Origin: Micropterix aruncella | Taxonomy: Eukaryota > Arthropoda > Insecta > Lepidoptera > Micropterigidae | Reading direction: 5' to 3' | DNA: 64,000 nt | Assembly (NCBI GenBank): GCA_944548615.1 | Contig: OX155955.1 | Span: forward strand, 15,874,818-15,938,817 | In this document: positions 1-9,743 of the stretch, piece after piece | Position numbering within the stretch: position 1 is the stretch's first letter | Layout: each line of letters begins with the position of its first letter | The notes under the pieces: generated by a model | The model's database searches: none | Seen by the model: only the letters and a program-made list of their open reading frames with translations | Told to the model about the DNA's origin: nothing | Made by a program: the position numbers and the translations under genes

Positions 1-830
1 GTATTGTGAACGCGCCACCATTTTTTTTCCAGATGAAATATTTATTTTGTGACAGAAATATATATTTTGAGCCCCGCGTGGGACGATTAAGACCATTTCC
101 AGATTGAAGTATCTGTGTGTATCTGTGTGTGTGTGTATTCCTCCACGATAGCTCCCAAACGCTTCTACCGATTGAGCTGAAATTCGGCATGCAGGCATCA
201 TTTATTTATGGTAAGAGTTGAAAAGGTTGTGGTTGAAATCGGTTCACGAGGGGCGCATTAGTCACCTGTATGTGTGTCTATATTCCTCCAGGATAGCGCT
301 CAAACGCTGCATCCGATTGAGCAGAAATTCGGCATGCAAGCATCATTTGGTCATGGCAAGGGTTGAACAGATTGTGTTTGAAATCGGTCCACTGAGGGCG
401 CGCTGGTAATACTTCAATCTCGAAATATTAGACTTACACTTAAAATTCGGCACACGGATGTGTTGTTAGGCCAAAGTCACGTGAAATTTTGGTTGAAATA
501 TGTCTCATGCAATCGACACATGTAAGTTACACATATACAAGCGACATAAACTCTTACACAAATTTAAGAAAATACTACATGAAATTGGAAAAATACCGTT
601 TTAATACCACGGAAAATACAACAAATATAGTACGAAAATACTATCAATATATTACGAAAATCCTCTGGGGGAGATTGGTGTGCGGAGGGAGTAGGTTAGG
701 GATTGGCGCGGGGGCGAGGGTATAAGGGGAGGGATAACGGGCAAGGGGGCGATGGAGGGCAAAGGATGGTAAGGGGGGAGGGGGAGGCTACTTGCCGGAA
801 AAGTCTTGAAGTGACCCAACCGTTATTTTT
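1..830 (+). repeat. Dispersed repeat family A, copy 1
   Basis: Opens at the window edge with gtattgtgaacg, the same start seen at 29262 and 51072. It continues with shared blocks (a line about cells-worth of 'ccgattgagctgaaattcgg' and 'catcatttggtcatggcaag') that occur twice here, around 165-245 and 305-385. It ends with the shared block tgccggaaaagtcttgaagt at 792, matched near 29790 and 59436. No coding capacity or terminal inverted repeats were seen. A non-autonomous element of unknown class; it may continue upstream of base 1. Confidence 0.6.
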
Positions 831-867
831 CAGGAGGGCAGAATGTTACCCAAACCGAAGGAGAGAA

Positions 868-920
868 TTGCCGGTAGCGCAGCGGTCAATTTTCTATTGA
901 CACGGTTCATTGGCAGCTCC
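868..920 (+). repeat. Short dispersed repeat B, copy 1
   Basis: About 53 bases from attgccggtagcgc to ttggcagctcc match 18366-18418 with a few substitutions, including the shared segment ttcattggcagctc. It lies between family A and a Penelope-like fragment. Class unknown; seen directly as a two-copy match. Confidence 0.5.
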
Positions 921-973
921 ATGGATCAGGCAGCTATTATGCTTAAAAAAGAGACCGCGGCGCCTATTGTACA

Positions 974-1265
974 TTAAAAATAAGATAAAACGGATTTACC
1001 GCATAAAGCTTGTATCAGCCGACGTTTCGTCGATGTTGCAAACGCCGTTGTCCAGGGTAGACTGCTACTGTCAATCGTCATCCGTTGTTCTGCGGGTCGA
1101 CGACAAACTGCTGCCAGTTCTACGCAAATTATAGCAATGGTGGGGCGTTGGGGTCGGCGCGCGTAGATTTTGAAAATCCGCCGTTCACACAAAACTCACT
1201 ATATCTTGTCTCGGTTCCTTGCGCTAGGAGATGCGTTGAGATCATTTTAGAAGAGAATGCAACCA
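974..1265 (-). mobile_element. Penelope-like element, 3' terminal fragment
   Basis: Read on the minus strand, this matches the end of the GIY-YIG element at 49720-50395: the C-terminal coding tail, then the conserved non-coding end carrying the block gaaacgtcgg and a segment that reads ttaccgcataaag on the plus strand. The open frame over 974-1192 is the decayed C-terminal extension and holds no nuclease motif. Heavily 5'-truncated. Confidence 0.6.
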
Positions 1266-1480
1266 AAGGAGAATATCTATCAAGAAACTTCCACTTAACT
1301 CTCGACAGGTTGAGCCTATATAATAAGACATATTATCTGCAAGTAAGTCGTAGTATTGATGAAATTAAAATATTTATTTCATGTTTTTCGATTATCGGCT
1401 TTTAAAAAAATATTATAAAAAAGATTTAGGGAAGGATTGATAAGGCACAGATATAGGGGAGGCGGAGCAACCACGATAAT

Positions 1481-1664
1481 ATTATAAATACGATAAAAAT
1501 GAATTTACCCCATAAAGTTTGTAACACCCGACGTTTCGGCGATTTTGTAACCGCCGTTGTCCAGGGTAAACAGTCTACCATCGACAACGGCGGTTGCAAC
1601 ATCGTCGAAACGACGGATGTTACAAACTACAGGCGGTAAATTCATTTTTAATTTATTTATAATG
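1481..1664. repeat. Penelope-like terminal sequence in inverted repeat
   Basis: Two arms of about 85-90 bases face each other (roughly 1481-1572 and 1578-1664). Each carries the PLE end signature: aaatgaatttacc, then gtttgtaaca, the cgtttcg block, and an accgccgttgtc segment. The arms are similar but not identical, so this is an old fold-back rather than a recent duplication. No coding sequence lies between them. Confidence 0.65.
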
Positions 1665-2544
1665 TCGAACAATCATAATAATATTGCCTACTAGGAGTCA
1701 CACTTACAATACTTACGGTCACACTTACAATTCTATTATAAATAGTTTATTTATGTAAAATAAACGGGAGTAGCTAGAAAGGAGAAGCAAATTTTCTTTT
1801 AATCCAAAATATTTATTATCGACGAAAGCAAATGCCATTTCTGTAGACGACTGTACTTCCGAAACTCGGACGGTTGAGCTGACTTTTACCAACTTTCTTG
1901 GCCGATGCGTAGAAAATTTACCTTTGTTCTCTTGCCAATCGTCACATCCGAAATGCCACTGTTTGTTCGTTCATTGCATTAGGTACTTTCCGTCAGTGGC
2001 TCTCAATATTGTTTCGCTCATCGCCTTCGTTATTAACCATGGGAAGTTTGCAGGGGGAGGGGGGGGGGGGGGGGAGGGGGTGGCTTTCCCTTTAGCGTCG
2101 CAGGCAAATATTTTTTAAAACAACTACTATGAAGTCGTCCATTATAATATGGATTACCTATATATAGTAGAGCACTTCAACTTGCAAGGTCATTCCCATC
2201 GGACTCGTGATCCAAACATCTGCGTGCCAAGATTCCATGCCAAATACGCCAAAAATTACAATGAACGTTTTGAAACTGTTGATATTTTCCACTTGAATGA
2301 CACCCGTACCTTTGAACAAGCACACCCATACCCTTACACTTTCACTGCTCATACGCACACATACGCAATACACATGCATTTATTCATATTGTTTTTTTCT
2401 AGTTATGTTGGTCGACCTAGTTTTCATATGCAAAAATATTTGTATCGAAATTAATGTAAGAAATGGCAATAGACGCTGTAACCTCTTCACAAGAAAATAA
2501 AGAAAAATAAATAAAATCAAAGACAATCGAGGTTGTTTGACATT
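1665..2544. other. No gene recognised; poly-G tract
   Basis: AT-rich non-coding DNA. A G-rich run interrupted by single A bases occupies about 2053-2080. Open frames here are short and resemble no family I know. Confidence 0.4.
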
Positions 2545-2640
2545 ATTTACAGCGTGGAGTTTGTAACACTCTACGTTTCGGCGATTGAAACATCGCTGAA
2601 ACAAAGGCTACTACAAAATTTAAGGCGGTAAATTCGAATT
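2545..2640. repeat. Small Penelope-like inverted-repeat remnant
   Basis: A shorter version of the structure at 1481-1664: gtttgtaaca and ctacgtttcggcgat on the left, and catcgctgaaac, then ctacaaaatttaaggcggtaa, on the right. The arms are decayed and nearly touching. Confidence 0.5.
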
Positions 2641-2883
2641 AACTTATTTTTAAAGTAAAAAAATAACATTAAACAATTTCCGAGGAATTTGAATTTATTT
2701 TATTTATTTTAAACATAACATGCGAAATTCATAAAATGGTGATACTAAGTAATGGTGTGAAGTAAACGACGACCCAAATTCACATGACCATGCGCAGCGT
2801 ATGCCCAACTAGGCCGAGTATAGCCTGTATCTGGGCATACGATTTATTTTCAGACTTGGGAGGAGAAGCATAACTGACGTAGG

Positions 2884-2960
2884 ACACATATACTTATACA
2901 CACACATATACATATACACATATATACATATACATACACACACACATACACATATATGTT
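2884..2960. repeat. CA/TA-rich microsatellite
   Basis: About 75 bases of alternating acac, atat and tacata steps, with no fixed longer unit. Confidence 0.8.
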
Positions 2961-3007
2961 ACATTATGTTTATTATCTTATATCACATGTATGCAGGTAT
3001 ATTATTT

Positions 3008-4352
3008 CTAAGAGATGATTTGCAGAAAATCATTCACTGTCCTTGAACGACCTATATCGTCAAGAAGCCATTTTTTTATTTTTTTGTTGAATAAAAAGGT
3101 ACTTTAATTTTTTTTTATGTCGTCATCAAGACGGTTTAATATTTTGGGTGCGATAAAGTTTAGTTGCCTTTGGGCAAATGATGAATTAACTCGGGGAACG
3201 GCATAATTCAAGCTTCCAGATGCTCTTGTAGTTCTGTGTTGCTGGCTTCATGGTCGTTTATCTAGGGTTCGATGGAAAAACATAAGTGGCTGTTTCACAA
3301 ATAGCTGGCGTATATCTAGCACCTTAATTTCTTTGAAAAGCATGTTAGAATCATATTGTGGGGGCCTTCTATTGATTACCCTCAACAGAAGCTTTTGGGC
3401 TTTCACTAGAGGATTCAAGACAGATTTTGCACACGCTCCCCACGCTATTATTCCGTGCACCCATAAACCCTGACGTAGGGCCATGTAAACCATTTTTAGG
3501 GAGTTATAAGAAAGGACGCTGCGTAATTCTCTAAATACGAAAACAAACTTCCTAGACCTCGAGGACAGTTGTACTAATTGGTTATCCCAGCTCAATTTTG
3601 AGTTTATTAAGATACTTAACTTCGGTTTTTTCTTGAATATGGTAACAAGCGCAGGTTGGTTGCCTATTACAGTGGTAATAGTGGATTAGTAATGATGGAG
3701 GAGGTGTGATGACTACCGGACGTAATCCAAACGTAATGAAATTTGTTTTTGAGGCATTTAGGGTAACGGCATGCCGGTCGAACCATGCTTTCACACTATC
3801 CAGGCTCTTTTGGGCGTTTACGAGTACTTCAGCCCATGATTCTGCTTCCAGGAGGAGGACCGTGTCGTCAGCAAAGGAGACAATTTTTGCGTTATCGCCA
3901 AGAGGCAATTCACACAAATCATTGACGTACACGAGAAACAGAACAGGGCCAAGTACACTGCCTTGAGGTACACCAAAGCATATTTCGGCACTGTCGCTTT
4001 CTTTGCCGTCGACCACTAAAATCTGTGACCTATCCTTTAAATAAATTGTTATCCAGTCATTTGCGTATCCTTGTATACCATATCCAATAAGCTTTTTATT
4101 GAGTATCGCATGTGAAACAGTATCAAATGCTTTAGACAGGTCGAGGAAAACTGCCATGGCTTTTTTACCTTGATCAATAATATTTGCTACGGATTGAGTG
4201 ACGAAATTTAAAGTTATGTTTACCGTCGACAGTGATCGTGATTGCACAAACCGGTGAAGATCATTGTACGATATATTATTCATTATCATGTACGTACAAA
4301 GAATATCACTATCGTATAATGGCGAGTAATAGTTTCGTAAATTTTGGTTCAT
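3008..4352 (-). pseudogene. Non-LTR retrotransposon reverse transcriptase, 5'-truncated and frameshifted
   Basis: The minus strand encodes the palm and thumb of a non-LTR reverse transcriptase of Jockey/CR1-like type. The first frame (4352 down to 3582, 256 aa) has FLDLSKAFDTV near residue 69, GVPQGSVLGP at 127-136 and the catalytic FADD at 160-163. A frameshift near 3590 moves the reading into a second frame (3595-3248) with a thumb-like region. After a stop and a further shift, the typical C-terminal tail can be followed to a stop at 3008-3010. The endonuclease and fingers are missing, as expected for a 5'-truncated insertion. When active, such an enzyme copies element RNA into a nicked chromosomal target. 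Not functional here. Confidence 0.85.
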
Positions 4353-4759
4353 TCATTCAATTCAGTTTATTTTTCTAAAATCTTTACAGATTGTTGTAAC
4401 TTACTCTATATATGAAAATATTTCAAAGGTAACAAAGTACACTGATACCTAATAAACAAGCAAGGGACACATAAACAATAATAATAATAAGATTATAGCA
4501 TTCGGTTTTACAGATTTCCAGTTTCCGACTTCCCCAGGCTGCATCGCTTCCTGGGGAAGTCGGAAACTAAACATCAATTTCCTATACTAATTAAAATAAA
4601 GGTTTAATATCAATGATCTAAAAATTAGTAGTATTTAATCAATAATCAATTCGTAATATATTACTCATAAATAAAAGTATAAAAAATCTATTTAACTAAT
4701 AGGTACTAGAATAATTATATAACTAACTAATAATAAATGGTAATCAATATCAGTCCATA
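4353..4759. other. AT-rich spacer between two non-LTR fragments
   Basis: No coding signal. It contains a perfect hairpin at 4520-4568 (listed separately). Confidence 0.4.
4520..4568. repeat. Perfect hairpin, 19-bp arms
   Basis: Arms 4520-4538 and 4550-4568 are exact reverse complements (agtttccgacttccccagg on the left) around an 11-base loop. It is isolated in AT-rich DNA with no run of T after it, so a terminator reading has no basis. A template-switch origin is possible. Confidence 0.85.
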
Positions 4760-5029
4760 TTTTGGGTTTTCGTGGCCAAACAAAATAAATCTTTCATTAT
4801 TACGCACACGAAACCCACTAGACAACTACTGAGTGATAATTTGAATGCACCTAGGATGAAGACGACTTTCGGACAGCGACACTACTCTTTCATAGCTACA
4901 AGACTTTATAATAAATTAAGCAGTGACATAAAAACCAGCCCCAATTGTCATTTGTTTAAAAGCAAAATAAATAAATGGCTGTTGCAAGAAGAGCGTTTAT
5001 CTATCCATGCCATGATCGATGCAGTATAA
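4760..5029 (+). pseudogene. Non-LTR reverse transcriptase C-terminal fragment
   Basis: The frame running to the stop at 5027-5029 has the C-terminal pattern common to Jockey/CR1-like proteins: a run with FGQRHYSF, then TRLYNKLSSDIK, and a basic FKSKINKWLL tail. No catalytic motifs remain. It lies on the opposite strand to the 3008-4352 copy, so it is a separate insertion. The AT-rich 3' region follows to about 5870. Confidence 0.7.
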
Positions 5030-5870
5030 TAAGTTGCAGTTGATTTAACATATACAGTGTTTATATGTATGTATGTGTGTATATGTGTATTCTAATGTAT
5101 TTAGTATTTCGATTTCTTATACAATATTGTAATTTCTATTAAATTTTTATTGTTACATATATTTATTATTATTATATACGTACAGGGTGTTATTACAGCA
5201 CGGGCTTTTTTTTATGTGGGTGAATCAGTATAACGTAGTAAGCAACTTTTGATAAAAGTTTTTGGAAAAAAGCAAAAAAAAAATTTTTTTTTTGGAAAAA
5301 AAATATTTTTTGTTTTTTTTTTATTTGAAAATTTGAAGAAGTTGACTGTTAAATAAAGGTATGAGAAGCGTTTGAGCGTGCTGCGCCATCTAGCAGTAGG
5401 TAATAAGTCGTAAATAAACAATATCAGCGACATTTTACCAACCGCTAGATAGCGCATCGTGATCATAGCTTTTCATAATAATTAAAAATAAAATAAAAAA
5501 AAACTAATTTAAAAAAAATATATATTTTTTTTTTAAAAAAAAAATTTTTTTTTTTCAGTTTTTTCCAAAAATTTTTATCAAAAGTTGCTTACTACGTTGT
5601 ACTGATTCACCCACAGAAAAAAAGCCCGTGCTGTAATAACACCCCGTATATATTTTAATTATTATTATTATTGTGTTTGGTTAGTTCATCGACCCTCGTT
5701 TTAAATGTAAAAATATAAATTGCTTGCCCTGGAACGGGTATATCCCAGTTGGGCAGCACTAGCCAGTGAATGAAAGAGGAAAGTTTTTGCCATTTGTTTT
5801 AATATTATACTTATGGTAAATGGTTGATTTGATAATTCTAATAAAATAAATAAATAAATAAAAATAAATA
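5030..5870 (+). mobile_element. 3' untranslated region and tail of the 4760 non-LTR fragment
   Basis: AT-rich sequence follows the stop and ends in an aaat-type simple repeat (about 5845-5870), typical of the 3' tail of this kind of element. It is interrupted by a MITE at 5183-5646, which must be the younger insertion. Confidence 0.5.
5183..5646. mobile_element. MITE with ~95-bp terminal inverted repeats, TA target
   Basis: The left end cagggtgttattacagcacg and the reverse complement of the right end (cggggtgttattacagcacg) match for about 95 bases with few differences. TA flanks both ends (5181-5182 and 5647-5648). The interior is A/T homopolymer-rich and codes for nothing. The ends and TA target fit a Tc1/mariner-type non-autonomous element. 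It sits inside the 3' region of an older non-LTR element. Confidence 0.85.
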
Positions 5871-6067
5871 GTCTAAAATAATAAAAGCAAATCTAAAGAA
5901 TTATTTAACAAAAAATCACTAAAATGGTCCCTGCAATAATACAAATGTCTAAAAATCATAAATGGTAATAAAAATAAACAAAAAAATATCTTAAGAAATC
6001 TAAATCATAGTAGGTACTCCTCGCTAATCAGATGCTTCTTGAGCTGTTTTTTAAATATTCGCGGATT
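5871..6067 (-). pseudogene. 3' part of a non-LTR element split by the LTR retrotransposon
   Basis: On the minus strand a coding tail runs from the LTR boundary to a stop at 6005-6007 with a lysine-rich end (KKQLKKHLISEEYLL), followed by an AT-rich 3' region down to about 5871. Its upstream half is at 14897-15000, on the other side of the LTR element, and the join across the 4-bp duplication keeps the reading frame. Confidence 0.65.
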
Positions 6068-6071
6068 CCGT

Positions 6072-7361
6072 TGTAACAAAAATCGTAAGTTTTTGCGTGA
6101 CATACAGTGTCCAGAAACGTGAAATACACCTTGAGACACGCTAAGCACGATTATTTCCTAGACAAATGTAGTGTTTCCCAGCTTTTCCTTGGTGTATGAC
6201 GCCGCGCGACATGTATCGCGCGCAATCTTCGTCTTCCAGCATGTTACACTCCTGTTTCGTGTTCTTCCGTGTTGCACAGAAGTCTCAAGCATGTTTTTAT
6301 GTATCTTCCATGTTTTCTCGGCGTCTCCATTGGACCTAAGCATAAAAAACCGCATTTTCGAAGTTCCCATTCCAAGATTGTCATTTTCGCGATGTTTGAC
6401 AGCTGTCAACTTCTGTTTAGGTTGGTTTACAGGCAGTGTTGCTATTCTTGCGCCCGGTGAAGCAGATCGTTGCCCGCGGTTAAAATAACACGCAAATATT
6501 AAAAGCAATGTTAAGAAATTTGGTAAATATGCTAACAATCCTTGTTGTATATTTATTAATATTAAATCATTTTTTTTTTAACTTGAGTTGGTAACAGTTG
6601 TTTTGATGAAATGTTGGCGGTCTGAACTACCTAAAGTGACGTCACACTTCCGCCCTGTTGACTTGATACCAAGATGGCGAAAAAGGTGAAAAGGATTTTG
6701 TGTCAAGGAGGTGAAAAAGTGCCGTAATCGGCGGTGTGAAGAGTGCACCTGTCAGTGGGGTGCCAAGAATATGATGTAATTTAGTTCGTGTTTTTCTGGG
6801 GTGAGTCAACCATTTTACTCGAAGCTAGGTTATACGCCATGATGCCTGAGATAACCAGAGATTTTCCTGTTTGCCCACAGGAGTGGTACTTAATTTAATC
6901 TAATTTCTATCCATTTGCAACAAACGTTCTGAGAACCGTCACCAGCGTCATTACCGCGGAGATTCTGAGAATTTTCAACATCGTGCTGACCTGAAGAAGG
7001 CAGCCACCTTTTCCTGCTGTCACAGCTTCACGAAGAATAAACGAACTACTCATCAATGTGAAAACTGTCTTTTTATTGCTTTTGTTTCCAGGCATTCCGA
7101 CGCATAAGCCTCATTCAGTGCAAGAAAAAAAAACCACCACCCACCCCTCGAGATGTGATTTTTCTTTATGATAACCTCACTTTAGTTTTTTGTTTTTTTT
7201 GTTTGACGGTAGTAATTTTTTAGTTTCGTGGTTTTCCTCTAAAACCATGTGGCGCTCAAAATTTCTTATCTCTCATTCGGCATGACGTAGATTTTTTTAT
7301 GGTAAAATTCTTTTGGCTTTTGATTCTTTTTACGCAAACCGCGTGCCTAAAAATTGTTACA
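6072..7361 (+). repeat. 5' LTR
   Basis: It starts tgtaac and ends gttaca, giving the expected TG...CA borders and a 6-bp terminal inverted repeat. Length is 1,290 bases, against 1,289 for the 3' copy. It contains aataaa near 7036, a candidate polyadenylation signal. A 126-residue antisense frame inside both LTRs is probably chance. Confidence 0.95.
6637..6679 (+). promoter_or_regulatory. Candidate LTR promoter motifs: CRE palindrome and AAGATGGCG box
   Basis: A perfect tgacgtca palindrome (6637-6644), the known core of CREB/ATF sites, is followed about 27 bases on by aagatggcg (6671-6679), a motif known from YY1/Pho-bound start regions. Both recur in the 3' LTR (near 14169 and 14203). No TATA box is obvious. 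Role in transcription is inferred from motif identity and placement only. Confidence 0.4.
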
Positions 7362-7362
7362 G

Positions 7363-7381
7363 TGGCTGCCCAGCGTGGGCC
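7363..7381 (+). other. Primer binding site
   Basis: One base after the LTR, tggctgcccagcgtgggcc begins. It resembles the lysine-tRNA type site (tggcgcccaacgtgggg) with small differences. The position and TGG start support priming of minus-strand DNA; the tRNA identity is tentative. Confidence 0.65.
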
Positions 7382-7589
7382 ATGAACTAAATGTAGGCTT
7401 ATGTGTGGGATTTTTCTGGTAAAAAAAAAAAACACATTTTTTTTGAATTGACAGTTTAGTGCCGTAGTATTTAAATACCACACTTTTATGAAAGTGGCAA
7501 GTTTTATGTAGTCTTTTGTGGCTACGTGGCATTTTTTTTAATTTCGTAAAATTTCTTAAATTTTTAGAAAACGGCATTTTAATTGCGGT

Positions 7590-7830
7590 TTTGTTTCTTA
7601 CGGTTGCCGTGAAGGTGCGATAAGCACGCCGTTTATCATCATATCTTGTATCGATTTAAATCGTTTCTTTTTGTTTCTTTATGTAACGGTTTCCGTTAAG
7701 TGCGAAGAGCACACCGTATATTGTATTTTTGTATCGATTTAAATCGTTTCTTTTTGTTTCTTTATGTAACAGTTTCCGTTAAGTGCGAAGAGCACACCGT
7801 ATATGGTATCTTATCTTCGATTTAAATGGT
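7590..7830 (+). repeat. 83-bp tandem repeats in the retrotransposon leader
   Basis: The unit beginning tcgatttaaatcg recurs at 7651, 7734 and 7817, exactly 83 bases apart, with a weaker partial unit before the first. Each carries gtttccgttaagtgcgaaga. It lies in the untranslated leader before gag. By position it recalls the repeated insulator in the leader of Drosophila gypsy, but no Su(Hw)-type match was established. Confidence 0.85.
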
Positions 7831-8105
7831 TGTTTGTTGTAAACGGTTGTTAAACACTAATTGTGCATTTTCAGAATCTTCGCGGCGGTGAACGCAGAAC
7901 TTCGACAGTGCTGGAACAGGAATTGGGTTAAGTACCACTCACCCCGAATCTCAAGTAAATTTTCCTTTATTTATTATTTCGGGCGCTCTCTGCCTATTTA
8001 TTTTCGCTCGTACGGCTTTCCAAATTGGAAATATTTTTTGGAGTTGCTTGTACGAATATTTTTTATTTATACTTCCAACATACTAGTTTGGAGTAGGATT
8101 TTAAG

Positions 8106-9743
8106 ATGGCCTCGCCCATTTTAACATATTATGCTGCCACGCATTTAGTCAAAGCCGAATTGGACTATGAATTCACCATTCGTGGTGCTCCCATAGCATA
8201 CGTCGAATCGATGCGACGACAGTTCATTGCGTTGCTGGATGAATACCCTCCACAGTCGATTGAGACAACGGATTTGGATCCGGACCAGGAATATAACGAA
8301 TGCTCCATTCGTTTGACCTGTCTTCATGAGTTAATGGAACAGTTCATAGAGAATAAAACTAGGCCATTATACAAGCGTATTTGCACCAAGGTCACGCATC
8401 TTTTTTATCGGGTCGCGAGAATAGCCATACCCCCAACGGAACGTCATGCTCCGCTAAACGCATTAAAAGAGGAGGTTTCGGAAATAATTAAAATCCTGGA
8501 GGAGTTTTCGGAGATTGCGCGAGGGCCCAGCCCATGTTTGTTAAGACCGACGACAGAGCCACCGGCCAATCTTGCTCCAGAAAATACGGCAGTTGAGCAA
8601 GGGGATTCCGCAGCCCAATTATTCGTTCCGGTTGTTCAGCCACTATGTGAACCGTTGCCGTCGACGTCAAGTGCCGGGGTTCCTCGACCGCAGCCGATCC
8701 CAATCTTCTATAAGACAGTTCCGTCACAGGAGGCGTCTTCAGTTCCATATCCACGGAAGTTTGAGTCTGAACTGGTCCCTTTAGAGAAGAGCTATGACCC
8801 GGCATTCGAACGAATCCTCAAACCATTGAATTTGGGTTTTTCTTACGATGGCACTTCATGTGTGGTTGAGTTCCTGGAAAGATTGGAGGAGAATCGTTTT
8901 TCGCGAAATATTCCCGAGGCTAGATTGCTTAAGTCAGCGTGCGAGCTGTTTGAGAAGCAGGCGCTCATCTGGTATCGTGCCAGAGCTTCGCGCATCCGCA
9001 CCTGGAAACAACTAGTGTCGGAACTTCGATCCGATTTTGGAAGTTCGGATTATGACAGCGAGGTTTTAGCTTTCCTCAGATGTCGCATCCAAAGGCCTGA
9101 CGAGAAAATGCATATTTTTGTTTCTGTCATGTTGAGCTATTTCAGTCGATTATCTAGACCATTGTCATGTGAGGAGCAATTAGGTATCATCCTTTCGAAC
9201 ATAACTACATTTTATCAACAACATTTCATGTTGTTGGACATTCGTTCTCTCGATGAATTGTTGCGATTTGGAAAAAAGGTCGAAAATGCCCAACAACGGA
9301 TAAATTCATCCAATGCAGCTGCTCAAGCGCTAGTCAAAGGCAAGTCTTCTTCCACGAAGGCTGTGCATGCTGTTGGACATGCGTTTTCCGGTGCGGTTGT
9401 GCCGGAAATGCCTGTTGAAGAGCGTGCACAGTGTAGTCAGGTTTCCGCAGTGGAGTCTTCCGCACACCGAAGTCAGGAATACTATCGAGGATCGAACACG
9501 CGTGGTAGTTCACATAGGGGCGGTTCCTCCCGAGGCAACACGACACACGTCGGTGGATCTCGCGGAGGCTCCGGTGCAGCGCGTGGTGCTCGCGGTGGTA
9601 CCCATGGAGGATATTCAAGGTATTGCTACCGTTGTGGCAGATTCAATTTCACGGTCACAACTTGCCCTGAATGTTCAAAGGAGTTGAGACCGTCCAAATC
9701 CAACTCAGTCGATTCAAAAAACGTGCAACACGAGACAGAGTAA
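8106..9743 (+). CDS. gag: Gag structural polyprotein
   Basis: A 545-residue intact frame, the first long one after the leader. Gag proteins assemble the retrotransposon particle and package its RNA. The N-terminal and middle parts have no motif I can name but are mostly helical in composition. A glycine- and arginine-rich stretch (about 455-505) precedes a cysteine motif with C507, C510, C520 and C523. Phenylalanine 515 stands where the usual CCHC knuckle has histidine, with an added CPEC pair, so this is a variant zinc-binding nucleocapsid motif. The start ATG at 8106 is in a plausible context (aagatgg). The stop lies 73 bases inside the next frame, which is in -1 phase, so pol is probably made by -1 frameshifting. 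Confidence 0.9.
   Translation: MASPILTYYAATHLVKAELDYEFTIRGAPIAYVESMRRQFIALLDEYPPQSIETTDLDPDQEYNECSIRLTCLHELMEQFIENKTRPLYKRICTKVTHLFYRVARIAIPPTERHAPLNALKEEVSEIIKILEEFSEIARGPSPCLLRPTTEPPANLAPENTAVEQGDSAAQLFVPVVQPLCEPLPSTSSAGVPRPQPIPIFYKTVPSQEASSVPYPRKFESELVPLEKSYDPAFERILKPLNLGFSYDGTSCVVEFLERLEENRFSRNIPEARLLKSACELFEKQALIWYRARASRIRTWKQLVSELRSDFGSSDYDSEVLAFLRCRIQRPDEKMHIFVSVMLSYFSRLSRPLSCEEQLGIILSNITTFYQQHFMLLDIRSLDELLRFGKKVENAQQRINSSNAAAQALVKGKSSSTKAVHAVGHAFSGAVVPEMPVEERAQCSQVSAVESSAHRSQEYYRGSNTRGSSHRGGSSRGNTTHVGGSRGGSGAARGARGGTHGGYSRYCYRCGRFNFTVTTCPECSKELRPSKSNSVDSKNVQHETE

Noticed and set aside
2884..2960. CRISPR-like or satellite array
   Set aside because: Only short dinucleotide-type repeats without spacers.
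4520..4568. Rho-independent terminator
   Set aside because: The hairpin is strong, but this is eukaryotic DNA with no gene before it and no T-tract after it.
6158..6538. 126-residue antisense frame in the 5' LTR, repeated in the 3' LTR at 13690-14070
   Set aside because: Its duplication is explained by LTR identity. It has no recognised domain and competes with a sense frame of similar length.
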